From positions 1-22,997 of the forward strand of contig JBBSMX010000060.1 in assembly GCA_038232935.1 (NCBI GenBank): a stretch of DNA of 22,997 nucleotides. The letters run 5' to 3'. This document shows, piece by piece, positions 1 to 7,332 of this stretch (positions are counted from its first letter, which is position 1; every line of letters starts with the position of its first letter). Made by a program: the position numbers and the translations under genes. The notes under the pieces are model-generated. The model was not told the DNA's origin. It searched no databases and saw nothing but the letters and a program-made list of their open reading frames with translations. Origin of the DNA: JBBSMX01 sp038232935 (GTDB taxonomy: Bacteria; Bacteroidota; Rhodothermia; Rhodothermales; JANQRZ01).

Positions 1-37
1 CACTGAGGCAGTAGATTGTGGTGACCTGGTCGTCCAT
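1..37 (-). CDS. IS982-family transposase, N-terminal fragment (partial at window edge)
   Basis: The minus-strand ATG at 37-35 opens a frame reading MDDQVTTIYCLS up to the window edge, with no stop. This resembles the amino terminus of IS982-family DDE transposases as I remember them (Met-Asp-x-x-hydrophobic-Thr-x-Ile/Phe-Tyr/Phe-Cys-Leu). A complete member is close to 270-300 residues, so more than 90% of the gene lies outside the window. Such a transposase would catalyse movement of its own element. The direction matches the neighbouring truncated gene, so read-through from that gene's promoter could reach it. Only twelve residues are visible, and a chance match cannot be excluded. Confidence 0.45.
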   Translation of the reverse strand, partial: MDDQVTTIYCLS

Positions 38-127
38 CGGGCGGGGGTGTTTGCGTTCGGAAGAAGGGGTTCTCCTGAACTACGACACCCGCCCGTTGGG
101 CGGCAAGGCATACCACACAACTTGGGT
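1..127 (-). mobile_element. 5' end of a probable IS982-family insertion sequence, cut by the window edge
   Basis: The element appears to begin at about position 127 on the minus strand with the bases ACCCAAGTTG. It then runs about 90 bases to a transposase start codon at 37-35 and leaves the window at position 1. The boundary is placed here because the secreted-protein gene on the right loses its reading frame exactly at this point. The second terminal repeat and the target-site duplication lie outside the window, so the exact end is inferred. The IS982 assignment rests on only twelve transposase residues and is therefore moderate. Confidence 0.5.
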
Positions 128-666
128 TAGTTATCCACGTCGCCATCGCCGTCAAGCACCGGCGCGCCAAGGGGGGCGGGCCACTCGCGGAGATCGTCCG
201 TCGCCTCGCCCGTTCGGAGGTAGCGGGCGATGTCGGCGCGGCTGACGACGAAGATGCGGTCGTAAACCGAGCAGTCGTCGGGGTTGACGGGGCGGCCGTC
301 GTCGCCGAGCGGGCCGGGCCAGAACTGGAAGTCGGTGTAGCGATTGCCGGCCACTCGTAACTCGTCGTTCACCTTTCCCCCGACCCAAATGCTAGCGCTA
401 AAGATGGGCGACAACGGGCCGCACTGATTGAAGTAGCACCCCTCTTCGTCCTTCGGCACGTGATACCTCCCTCCAGACTCCGATCTGTTATAGAAGAGGG
501 AGCCGGTATTGTAGAGGGTAGCACGGACATCGTTGGCGTCGAGGACGCCGGACGCGGTGCCGTAGTCGCAGGTGCCCGGTTCGGGTGCCTGCGCCCGGAC
601 CGCCCCGGTGCTCAGGAGCAAAGCGACGAGTATTACCGGGAGACAGCGCGGGGTGACAATCCACAT
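127..666 (-). pseudogene. Truncated secreted protein, N-terminal part of a T9SS-cargo-type protein interrupted by the IS
   Basis: The frame opens at ATG 666 and gives 179 residues with a Sec signal peptide at about 1-25 (hydrophobic run, then VRAQ). It continues with segments I recognise from large exported proteins of Rhodothermales: an 'NDVRATLYNTGSLFYNR' stretch, 'IWVGGKVNDELRVAG', 'FWPGPLGDDGRPVNPDDCSVYDR' and 'LREWPAPLGAPVLDGDG'. Family members usually run on for several hundred residues and end in a T9SS type A sorting domain. Here the frame ends right after 'DGDGDVDN' in a TAA whose last base is the first base of the inferred insertion element. The product would be exported to the periplasm but could not be sorted. 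The 3' part may survive beyond the left edge. Function of the family is unknown to me. Confidence 0.7.
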
Positions 667-700
667 ACAACAGCCTATCGATGAGCAGGAAACGGTAGCA

Positions 701-730
701 CTAAACTAGCCCGCGCTCCGTTACGGCACA
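701..730 (-). promoter_or_regulatory. Candidate promoter of the truncated secreted-protein gene
   Basis: The minus strand reads TAGTTTAG at 708-701, one mismatch from the Bacteroidota -7 consensus TAnnTTTG. A TGTG at 730-727, 18 bases upstream, could serve as the -33 element. The -7 element lies 34 bases before the ATG, a spacing repeated at other genes of this window. This is consensus matching by eye only. Confidence 0.35.
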
Positions 731-749
731 GGGCAATTCATCCGCCCCG

Positions 750-757
750 TATCTTGG
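750..757 (+). promoter_or_regulatory. Candidate -7 element for the M19 dipeptidase gene
   Basis: TATCTTGG matches TAnnTTTG at six of eight positions, counting the two free bases, and ends 33 bases before the GTG start at 791. No clear TTTG -33 element is seen 18-20 bases upstream, so support is limited. The intergenic region 667-790 holds this and the opposing promoter candidate; no terminator hairpin or small gene was seen in it. Confidence 0.3.
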
Positions 758-790
758 CCCCGCCGCCTTCCCCACCCGCTCCCCCCTCCC

Positions 791-2014
791 GTGCGCCTCA
801 TCCGCCTCTCCAGTCTCGCCCTCGCCACGGCGCTCGCCGCGTGCTCCGGCGCTCCCGGCTCCGTCGCCCAGACCGAGCCCGCCGTCTCTCCTCCCGACAC
901 GCTCGTAATGAGCGACGGCGGCGCAGTACGGATGGGCGAGCCGATGAAGAGCCGCCTCCTCGCCGAAGACGCGCGCGCCGGAGACTCGCTCTGGGCGCAC
1001 GCTCTCCGCCTCCACTATGACGCCATCGTCACCGACGGCCACATCGACACGCCGAGTCTGATGATCGACGACGGCTACGACTTCGGCGAGCGCCACCGGC
1101 CGCGTGCCGGGGATCAGCACGTGGACCTGCCGAAGATGATCGAGGGCGGACTCGACGCGCCGTTCTTCTCGATCTACGTCTCCAAGTCGTACGGCGAGAC
1201 GCCGGAGGCCACGCAGCGGGCGTTCGACATGATCGCCGAGGCCGAGCGGCAGGTCGCTGCGCTCGACGGGATCGAGATGGCGTATTCGGCCGAGGACGTG
1301 GTGCGGATCACGCGAAGCGGGAAGAAGGCCCCGCTGATGGGGCTCGAAGGCGGGCACGCGCTCCAGGGCTCCGTCGAGATCCTCGAACGCCTCGCCGAGG
1401 CGGGCATCCGCTACGTCACGCTCACCCACACCAACACGAACGGCTGGGCCGACTCCTCCGGCGACGAGCCCCGCTGGAACGGCCTCAACGACACGGGCCG
1501 CGCCCTCGTCCGCGCAATGAACCGCCTCGGCGTGCTCGTGGACCTCTCCCACGTCTCGGACTCCACGTTCTACGACGCCCTCGCCGTCACGAAGGCCCCC
1601 GTCATCCTCAGCCACTCGTCCGTCCGCGCCCTCACCGACCACCCGCGCAACGTCACCGACGACATGCTCCGCGCGCTCGCCGCGAACGGCGGCGTCATCA
1701 TGATCAACTTCTTCCCGAAGTACGTCGCGCAGCACGACACGACGGCCTCGCTCGATGACCTCCTCGACCACATCGACCACGCCGTCGAGGTCGCGGGCGT
1801 CGATCACGTGGGGCTCGGGAGCGACTTCGATGGGGTGCCGAACTTGCCGAGCGGGATGGAGGACGTCACGAAGCTGCCGTGGATCACGTACGGCCTGCTC
1901 AAACGCGGCTACAGCGACGAGGACGTGCGCAAGATCCTCGGCGGCAACACCCTCCGCGTCCTCGCCGACGCCGAGCGCGTGGCGGCGGAGCTTCAAACGG
2001 AGCGGCACCCGTAG
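791..2014 (+). CDS. Membrane dipeptidase, peptidase family M19 (renal dipeptidase type), lipoprotein
   Basis: M19 enzymes hydrolyse dipeptides, including some with a C-terminal D-residue, using two zinc ions in a TIM barrel. The 407-residue product starts at GTG 791. It has a lipoprotein signal peptide with lipobox LAAC (Cys18), so it should be anchored to a membrane facing the periplasm. Family metal-ligand motifs are all visible: HID at 84-86, Glu186 in GLEGG, His254 in DLSHVSD, His275 in LSHSS, and Asp345 in GSDFDG. The SHSSxRAxxxHPRN stretch is highly typical. Length fits the family. It is the only clear plus-strand gene and converges on the NHL-type lipoprotein gene with 20 bases between the stops. 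Exact substrate is not predictable. The family call is secure. Confidence 0.95.
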   Translation: MRLIRLSSLALATALAACSGAPGSVAQTEPAVSPPDTLVMSDGGAVRMGEPMKSRLLAEDARAGDSLWAHALRLHYDAIVTDGHIDTPSLMIDDGYDFGERHRPRAGDQHVDLPKMIEGGLDAPFFSIYVSKSYGETPEATQRAFDMIAEAERQVAALDGIEMAYSAEDVVRITRSGKKAPLMGLEGGHALQGSVEILERLAEAGIRYVTLTHTNTNGWADSSGDEPRWNGLNDTGRALVRAMNRLGVLVDLSHVSDSTFYDALAVTKAPVILSHSSVRALTDHPRNVTDDMLRALAANGGVIMINFFPKYVAQHDTTASLDDLLDHIDHAVEVAGVDHVGLGSDFDGVPNLPSGMEDVTKLPWITYGLLKRGYSDEDVRKILGGNTLRVLADAERVAAELQTERHP

Positions 2015-2034
2015 AGACGCGGCATGCGGAGGCG

Positions 2035-3315
2035 CTACTCGAAGTCCGTGTTGAGCCGGTAGCGGGCGATCCGGTTGTTCCCCGTGTCGGCGACGTACAC
2101 CGTCCGGTTGAAGTAGGCCACGCCATCGGGGTTGCGGAACGAGAGCGCCCCGCTGCCCGTCCCGCCGAACGACACCTTCACGGGCCGGAGCGTGCCCGCG
2201 CCCGGCGGCGGGGCCACGCCTTCGACCCCGTTCCGGTTGAAGATGTACAGGCTGTCGGTCGTCGCGTCGACGGCGAAGAGGTAGCCCGTCACGTCGGCGG
2301 CGACGGCGAGGCCGGAGGGGCTCGTCATCCCGAAGTTCTCGTAGAGGAAGCCGTCCCCGTTGTCCGGGTTCGCGCTCGCGCCGAGCCGCTCGGTGTCCAC
2401 GCGGAACTCGGTCCCGTTCGGCGTCTCGACGACGAGGACCGAGAGGACGGGGAACCGGAGGCCGTCGCCCGGCGGGTCCTGGCCGACGAAGAAGTCCTGG
2501 GAGTTGGAGAACGTGGAGCGTTGCGGCGGCCCGATGGAGGTGGCGAGGGCCGAGGGGTAGACCGCGCTGAGGAGGCTCGGCTGCGTCGGGCTGAGGGCGC
2601 TGATGAGCCGGGTGTTCGCCCCCTCCGGGGTGAAGGAGAGCACGCCGTTGAACGGGGCTACAATCGCGGGGAGACCCTGGCTCTGGGTGTTCACCGGGCC
2701 GCTCCGCGAGACGTAGAAGCTGTTGTCGGCGAGCACAGCGACATCGGTGAATCGGGCGTCGGAGTCAGAGAACCCGCTGGAATAATCGCGCGGGTTGCGG
2801 AACTGGTTGGCCGAGCGCGAGCGGTCATCGAAGGGGTGCCAGACGATGTCTTCGATCACGGGCGCACCCGTCGTCGCGCCGCTGATGCGGTAGACCACGG
2901 GGAGGTCCCACATCCGGCCGTCGACGGTGGTGTCGCGCCGAGCCGTGACGAGCAGATCGAGCTGGCGGTCCTGCACGAGCGCGGTGATGTCACGGAACGG
3001 CTGCCCTCCGATGGTGCCGATAAACGTCTGCGGCCGCCCCGCGAGGTCGAGCACGTGGAGGCCCTGCACGTCGCCGACGTAGATCAGTTCGTCGTAGCCG
3101 ACGTACACGTCCACCGGCTGTTGGAGCTGGCCGCCGTTCGCGCCCTGGGTGTAAAACGGGTTGAGCGGCACGTAGCCGACCTCATCCACGAGCGTGGGGT
3201 CCACCTGCCCCTCGTCGAAGATCTCGTCGGTGGTCGTGTCGTCCTTCGAGCCGAAGAGGCTGTCGCAGCCGGCGAGGAGAAGGGCGAACGCGAGGAAGAA
3301 GAGCGCGGAGCGCAT
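2035..3315 (-). CDS. Predicted beta-propeller (NHL-like) lipoprotein
   Basis: The 426-residue product begins with a short signal peptide and lipobox LAGC (Cys17), then an acidic, Thr-rich linker of about 25 residues. The remainder contains recurring segments of propeller-blade type: 'QQPVDVYVGYDELIYVGD', 'MTSPSGLAVAADVTGYLFAVD' and near the C-terminus 'FRNPDGVAYFNRTVYVADTGNNRIARYR'. The last is a textbook NHL blade. No catalytic residues are evident. Such proteins usually act as surface binding scaffolds. It is the last gene of the six-gene minus-strand cluster and follows the PorV-like gene by 27 bases, which suggests co-transcription and a role at the outer membrane. The specific function is unknown. 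Confidence 0.8.
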   Translation of the reverse strand: MRSALFFLAFALLLAGCDSLFGSKDDTTTDEIFDEGQVDPTLVDEVGYVPLNPFYTQGANGGQLQQPVDVYVGYDELIYVGDVQGLHVLDLAGRPQTFIGTIGGQPFRDITALVQDRQLDLLVTARRDTTVDGRMWDLPVVYRISGATTGAPVIEDIVWHPFDDRSRSANQFRNPRDYSSGFSDSDARFTDVAVLADNSFYVSRSGPVNTQSQGLPAIVAPFNGVLSFTPEGANTRLISALSPTQPSLLSAVYPSALATSIGPPQRSTFSNSQDFFVGQDPPGDGLRFPVLSVLVVETPNGTEFRVDTERLGASANPDNGDGFLYENFGMTSPSGLAVAADVTGYLFAVDATTDSLYIFNRNGVEGVAPPPGAGTLRPVKVSFGGTGSGALSFRNPDGVAYFNRTVYVADTGNNRIARYRLNTDFE

Positions 3316-3342
3316 AAGCGAGAGCGTGAGGATGCGAAGGCG

Positions 3343-4368
3343 TCAGTTCAGCCGGAGATTGAGGCCGATGCGGTGGATGCTGCCGAGCCGGTCGAGCCGG
3401 TTGAACCCGTAGTCGACGCGGAGGTCGGGTCCCAGTCCGGGCACGAGGAGGCCGACGCCGAAGCTGGGCGTGTTCGCCTCTTCGAGACCGAACTCGTAGC
3501 CGGTGCGGAGCGAGAGGAGGTCGTTCCACACGTACTCGGCGCCAACGTTGAACCGCTCGGCGTTGTCGTTGGGGTTCGTGAGCTGGCCCGAAACGGTGAG
3601 GTCGTGCGGGCCGCCGACGATGCCGAGGGCGCGGAGCGGGGTGTAGCTCACGCCGAGGAGGAACGTCGTCGGCGGCTCGATGCCGTCGAAGTCCTCCTCC
3701 GTCACGGTCCCGTCGAGCGTCGTGCGCGTGATGGAGCCGCCCGGCTCCGTGTTGAAGCCGAAGTTGCGGATCGCCACGCCGAGGCGGACGCCGGTGTCGC
3801 CGACGCGGTAGGCCACGCCGAGGTCGAGCAGTCCGGCCTGCGCCACGACCTCGGCCGTGGACTCGCGCACGTACTTAACGGTGACGCCGTACGAGAACAG
3901 GTCGGTCAGCGCCTGCGCGACCGTCGCCCCGACGGCGAGGTCGACGAGGCGGAACGTCTCGCCGGTGCCGTCCGGGCCGGAGAACTCCGTCGTCACGTCC
4001 ATCTCGCCGGAGTCGAGGGCCTGCACGCTCAGCCCGACCGTGGCGGCCCCGATGGGCGTGCCGATTTCGGTGAAGCCCGCCGCGTAGTGGAGGGCGATGT
4101 CGGCGACGTAGCTGGCCGTGGCCGCGCCGAGCTGGGTGCCGGTGCGTGCGGCGAGGGCGGGATTCCAGAAAAGCGCGCTCGCGTCGTCGGCCGTGGCGAC
4201 GGCGGTGCCGGCGAGGGCCGCGCCGCGGGCGTCCACAGGCACCTTCAGGAACTGGAAGCCGGACGTGCCGGCGCGCTCCTCGCCGAAGGACGGAAAGAGC
4301 TGCGCCCGAGCCGGGGCCGAGAGGACGGCGGCGAACCCGAGCAGGAGGAGAAGAGAGCGGATGCGCAT
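3343..4368 (-). CDS. PorV/PorQ-family outer-membrane beta-barrel protein
   Basis: The 341-residue product has a signal peptide with probable cleavage after ARA (residue 22). It then shows the hallmark of the PorV/PorQ family: 'SGFQFLKVPVDARGAALAGTAVATADDASALFWNPA' near residues 36-72. The rest is alternating beta-strand sequence ending in 'IGLNLRLN', as expected of a barrel in the FadL/PorV group. In T9SS, PorV binds cargo after translocation and shuttles it to the attachment complex; paralogs often sit beside T9SS cargo genes. Here it lies 13 bases downstream of a TonB-dependent receptor in a cluster with two T9SS cargo genes, which suggests a dedicated partner rather than the housekeeping PorV. 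Which paralog it is cannot be settled from sequence alone. Confidence 0.85.
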   Translation of the reverse strand: MRIRSLLLLLGFAAVLSAPARAQLFPSFGEERAGTSGFQFLKVPVDARGAALAGTAVATADDASALFWNPALAARTGTQLGAATASYVADIALHYAAGFTEIGTPIGAATVGLSVQALDSGEMDVTTEFSGPDGTGETFRLVDLAVGATVAQALTDLFSYGVTVKYVRESTAEVVAQAGLLDLGVAYRVGDTGVRLGVAIRNFGFNTEPGGSITRTTLDGTVTEEDFDGIEPPTTFLLGVSYTPLRALGIVGGPHDLTVSGQLTNPNDNAERFNVGAEYVWNDLLSLRTGYEFGLEEANTPSFGVGLLVPGLGPDLRVDYGFNRLDRLGSIHRIGLNLRLN

Positions 4369-4381
4369 GCGGGCGACCGGA

Positions 4382-7300
4382 TTAAAACTCGAAGCTCACG
4401 CCGAACAGCACATGGCGGGGCGGGAGGTAGCGGGCGGGGTTGAACGGCGGGAGCCCGCTCGTGTTGGGGTCCTCGTAGCGCGGGTCGCGGAGGTTGCTCG
4501 GCACGTCGTAGTCGTCGTTCCCGCGCAGCGTCGTGAAGTCGGTGCCCGAATCCACGTCGGGGTAGCCCGCGCCGGTGACGGGGTTGACGAGGACGGCGTT
4601 TTGCTGGTTGAACAGGTTCGTCACTTCGAGCGAGAACACGAGGTCCTGCCCGACGACGGCGACGCGCCGCTGGAGGTTGAAGTCGAACCACCACCACGGC
4701 TTGCCGACCTCGGCGTAGCGCTGCTCGGGGTCGTCGACGGTCTCGTAGATCGGCCGCCAGTCGCTCTCGCCCGTGAACGGGTTGATCTCGTTGCCGACGA
4801 ACCGGACGGGCGTGTAGCGCTGCCCGCTGCGGAAGGTCGAGGAGACGTAGAGCTGGAAGCGGTTGAGGCCGGGGACGCCCCAGAGCGGGTTCTCGCGGTC
4901 CCACGAGAACGTCGTGCTCGCCTTGATGTCGAGCGGGCGGTCCCACGCGAGCGGCGTCTCGAACGTGTTGTCCACGTTCCCGTCCTGGATGAGGTCTTGC
5001 AGCGCCTCGGAGTTGGTGGACGAGAGGCCCGTGGCGCGGGAGTACGAGGCGTTGATCTGGCCCCGGAACCAGTCGGCGATCCGTTTGAGGTAGCTGACCT
5101 CGATGCCGCGGACGCGGGCGAAGTCGCCGTTGACGCGGAGCGCGCGGTTCGTCGCGCGCCCCGTCGCATCCTCCACGACCACGGACGCGACCGTGATGAA
5201 GTCGAACTTGTCGCGCCAGAACGCCGTCAGCGTGAGCGCGTCGTTCGAGGTGATCTGGTTGCGGACGCCGAGCTCGTAGGAGATGTCCACCTCGGGGTTG
5301 AGGTTCGGGTTGCCGAGGTCGCCGAAGAACGAGCGGTCCTGGTAGAACGGGTCGAGGTTGGTGTAGATGAACGTCGGGTGCGGCAGGCGCGTCGAGTGGC
5401 CGTAGTTGAAGAAGAGCACCTGGTTCTCGCGCACGGGGAACGAGACGCGCACCTTCGGCAGCAACCGCGCCTTCCACCGCAGCCCGAAGAGCCCGACCGA
5501 CTCGTCGAGGTACGTCTCGCGGATCACGTCGGGGATCGTGTACACGCTGTCGGCGACGAGGTCGTCCACGTACTTACCCGGTGCCCAGAACTCGGTGCGG
5601 AGCCCGACATTCGCGATCAGCCCGTTGTAGCGGAACTGGTTCTGGACGAAGAGCGCGGCGCGGCGCGGCTTCACCCGCCACACGTCGCTGGCCTCGCCGA
5701 GCCGGTTCGAGCGCGTGGTGTCGCCCTCCGCCGTGACAATCGGTGCGCCGATCCACGGGCGGATGATGTCGATCCACTGGTAGTCGTTGAGCTTGACGTC
5801 GAAACCGGCCGTGACCTCGTAGCCGCGGTTCGCAGTGAAGCGGGTGTAGTTCCCCTTCAGCACGAGCTCCTCGGCGAAGTGGTCGTGCCAGCGCGTGGCG
5901 ATCCCGCCGTTGTTGAAGAGGCCGGGGCCGGGCAGCACGTAGAGCACGTTCGGATCGACCGGGTTGCCATTGGCGTCGACGAAAAGCGAGGCGGGGTAGT
6001 CCACGATCGAGGCGGGGTCGAGCTCTTCGTTGACGTCCTCGGGCCGCCAGTCGCGGCCGTTGGCATCGGCGCGGAGGCGGGTGAAGAGCCGGCTCGCCTG
6101 CACCTCGTAGTACGACTGCTGGCCCAAAACGTGCGTCCACTTGAGGTAGGCGATGTTGTTGTCGTGCGCGTACGTGTTCGCGTTGTCCGGCTGGAGGGCG
6201 AAGGCGTACTGGTAGCCCGGCCGGATCACGTCGTCGTTGCCGGTGACCTGGAGCATCCGGGTGTTCTGGTTGACCGTGAGCGAGCGCTGGTAGCTGCCTT
6301 GCAGCTTCATCCCCGGCTTCGGGAAGTAGGTCAGCTTGCCGAGCCCGCTCCAGCGGTTGTCCGTGCGCGGCATCCAGAAGTCGCTCTCGATGAGGGAGGA
6401 CTGGACCTGGTCGGGCGTCGAGACGAAGCGCGTGAACTCGTCGGAGAACCGGATCTGGCCGGAGGTGAAGAAGCGGAGCTTGCCCGGCAGGATGGGGCCG
6501 GAGAACGCGCCCTCGTAGACCTCCTCGTTCCACGTCGAACCCCAATCGTCGTTGAACCCGGCGTTGTCGCGCTTATGCGAAAACGAGCCGCTGTAGCGGT
6601 CCGTCCCGTCGCGCGTCGTCACCGAGACGACGCCCGAGGTCGCATCGCCGATGTCGGCACCGACGCCGCCCGTGGTGACCTCGACTTCGGCGAAGGCGTT
6701 GGCGCCGAGGTCGAGGCCGAAGCCGGTCCCCGAGAGCGGATCTTTGGCGCTGACGCCGTCCACGATGAACCCGGTCTCGTCGGCCCGGCCGCCGCGGATG
6801 TAGAGTCCCGTGGGGTCCTTCACGACGCCGGCCTGCGTGGCGATGATTTCCTGCACCTCGCGCACCGGCGCGGCGGCGATCTCGTCGCGCCCGACGGTAT
6901 ACGCGCTCGACGACTGCTCCACGTCCACAAGCGGCCGCTCGCCGACGACGACGACTTCTCCCTCGGTCTGGAGCACCATCTCGCCAAGCTCGATGTCGAG
7001 CGTGGTGGTGCCGCCGGTGTTGATGCGGATGCCGGTGAACTGCTTCGTCTCGTATCCCACGAACGAGGCCTGGACCGTGTACTCGCCGCCGCGAAGGCCC
7101 GAGATCGCGTACTTCCCGTCGAAGTCCGTCGCGGCCCCCTGGCTGGTGCCGAGGACGAGCACGTTGACGCCGGGGAGGGTCTCGCCCGTCTCGGTGTCGG
7201 TGACGGTGCCGGCGAGGCGGCCCTGAGCCACGACCGGCTGCGCCGCAGTCACGAGGGCGAGAAGCGGGAGGAGGAGCGCGAGGCGCATCGCAACATGCAT
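4382..7300 (-). CDS. TonB-dependent receptor with N-terminal carboxypeptidase-regulatory-like domain
   Basis: This is an outer-membrane active transporter energised by TonB. I chose ATG 7300, giving 972 residues that start directly with a signal peptide ending near VVAQ (residue 26); an in-frame TTG at 7324 would add eight residues. Domains in order: a CarboxypepD_reg-like domain (about 27-104, 'GTVTDTETGETLPGVNVLVLG'), a plug domain (about 125-232, including 'IIATQAGVV', 'LYIRGGRADETGFIVDG' and 'SGVVSVTTRDG'), and a 22-strand-type barrel to the C-terminus, which ends in Phe ('FGVSFEF'). 'GEVVVVGERP' at 114-123 could serve as TonB box. It sits between a lipoprotein gene (32 bases from its stop) and the PorV-like gene. 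The substrate is unknown; no SusD partner is present, so a polysaccharide-uptake role is not supported. Confidence 0.93.
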   Translation of the reverse strand: MHVAMRLALLLPLLALVTAAQPVVAQGRLAGTVTDTETGETLPGVNVLVLGTSQGAATDFDGKYAISGLRGGEYTVQASFVGYETKQFTGIRINTGGTTTLDIELGEMVLQTEGEVVVVGERPLVDVEQSSSAYTVGRDEIAAAPVREVQEIIATQAGVVKDPTGLYIRGGRADETGFIVDGVSAKDPLSGTGFGLDLGANAFAEVEVTTGGVGADIGDATSGVVSVTTRDGTDRYSGSFSHKRDNAGFNDDWGSTWNEEVYEGAFSGPILPGKLRFFTSGQIRFSDEFTRFVSTPDQVQSSLIESDFWMPRTDNRWSGLGKLTYFPKPGMKLQGSYQRSLTVNQNTRMLQVTGNDDVIRPGYQYAFALQPDNANTYAHDNNIAYLKWTHVLGQQSYYEVQASRLFTRLRADANGRDWRPEDVNEELDPASIVDYPASLFVDANGNPVDPNVLYVLPGPGLFNNGGIATRWHDHFAEELVLKGNYTRFTANRGYEVTAGFDVKLNDYQWIDIIRPWIGAPIVTAEGDTTRSNRLGEASDVWRVKPRRAALFVQNQFRYNGLIANVGLRTEFWAPGKYVDDLVADSVYTIPDVIRETYLDESVGLFGLRWKARLLPKVRVSFPVRENQVLFFNYGHSTRLPHPTFIYTNLDPFYQDRSFFGDLGNPNLNPEVDISYELGVRNQITSNDALTLTAFWRDKFDFITVASVVVEDATGRATNRALRVNGDFARVRGIEVSYLKRIADWFRGQINASYSRATGLSSTNSEALQDLIQDGNVDNTFETPLAWDRPLDIKASTTFSWDRENPLWGVPGLNRFQLYVSSTFRSGQRYTPVRFVGNEINPFTGESDWRPIYETVDDPEQRYAEVGKPWWWFDFNLQRRVAVVGQDLVFSLEVTNLFNQQNAVLVNPVTGAGYPDVDSGTDFTTLRGNDDYDVPSNLRDPRYEDPNTSGLPPFNPARYLPPRHVLFGVSFEF

Positions 7301-7332
7301 GGGCGTGCGGGAGAGAGTCGGCAAGGCGAGAC

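Noticed and set aside
1879..4443. Plus-strand open frame of about 850 codons
   Set aside because: Antisense to the NHL-like lipoprotein and PorV-like genes and overlapping the end of the dipeptidase gene. It has low-complexity composition and no domain.
4382..7300. SusC/SusD polysaccharide utilisation locus
   Set aside because: The receptor has the regulatory-like domain seen in SusC, but no SusD-like lipoprotein and no glycoside hydrolase or sulfatase gene is nearby.
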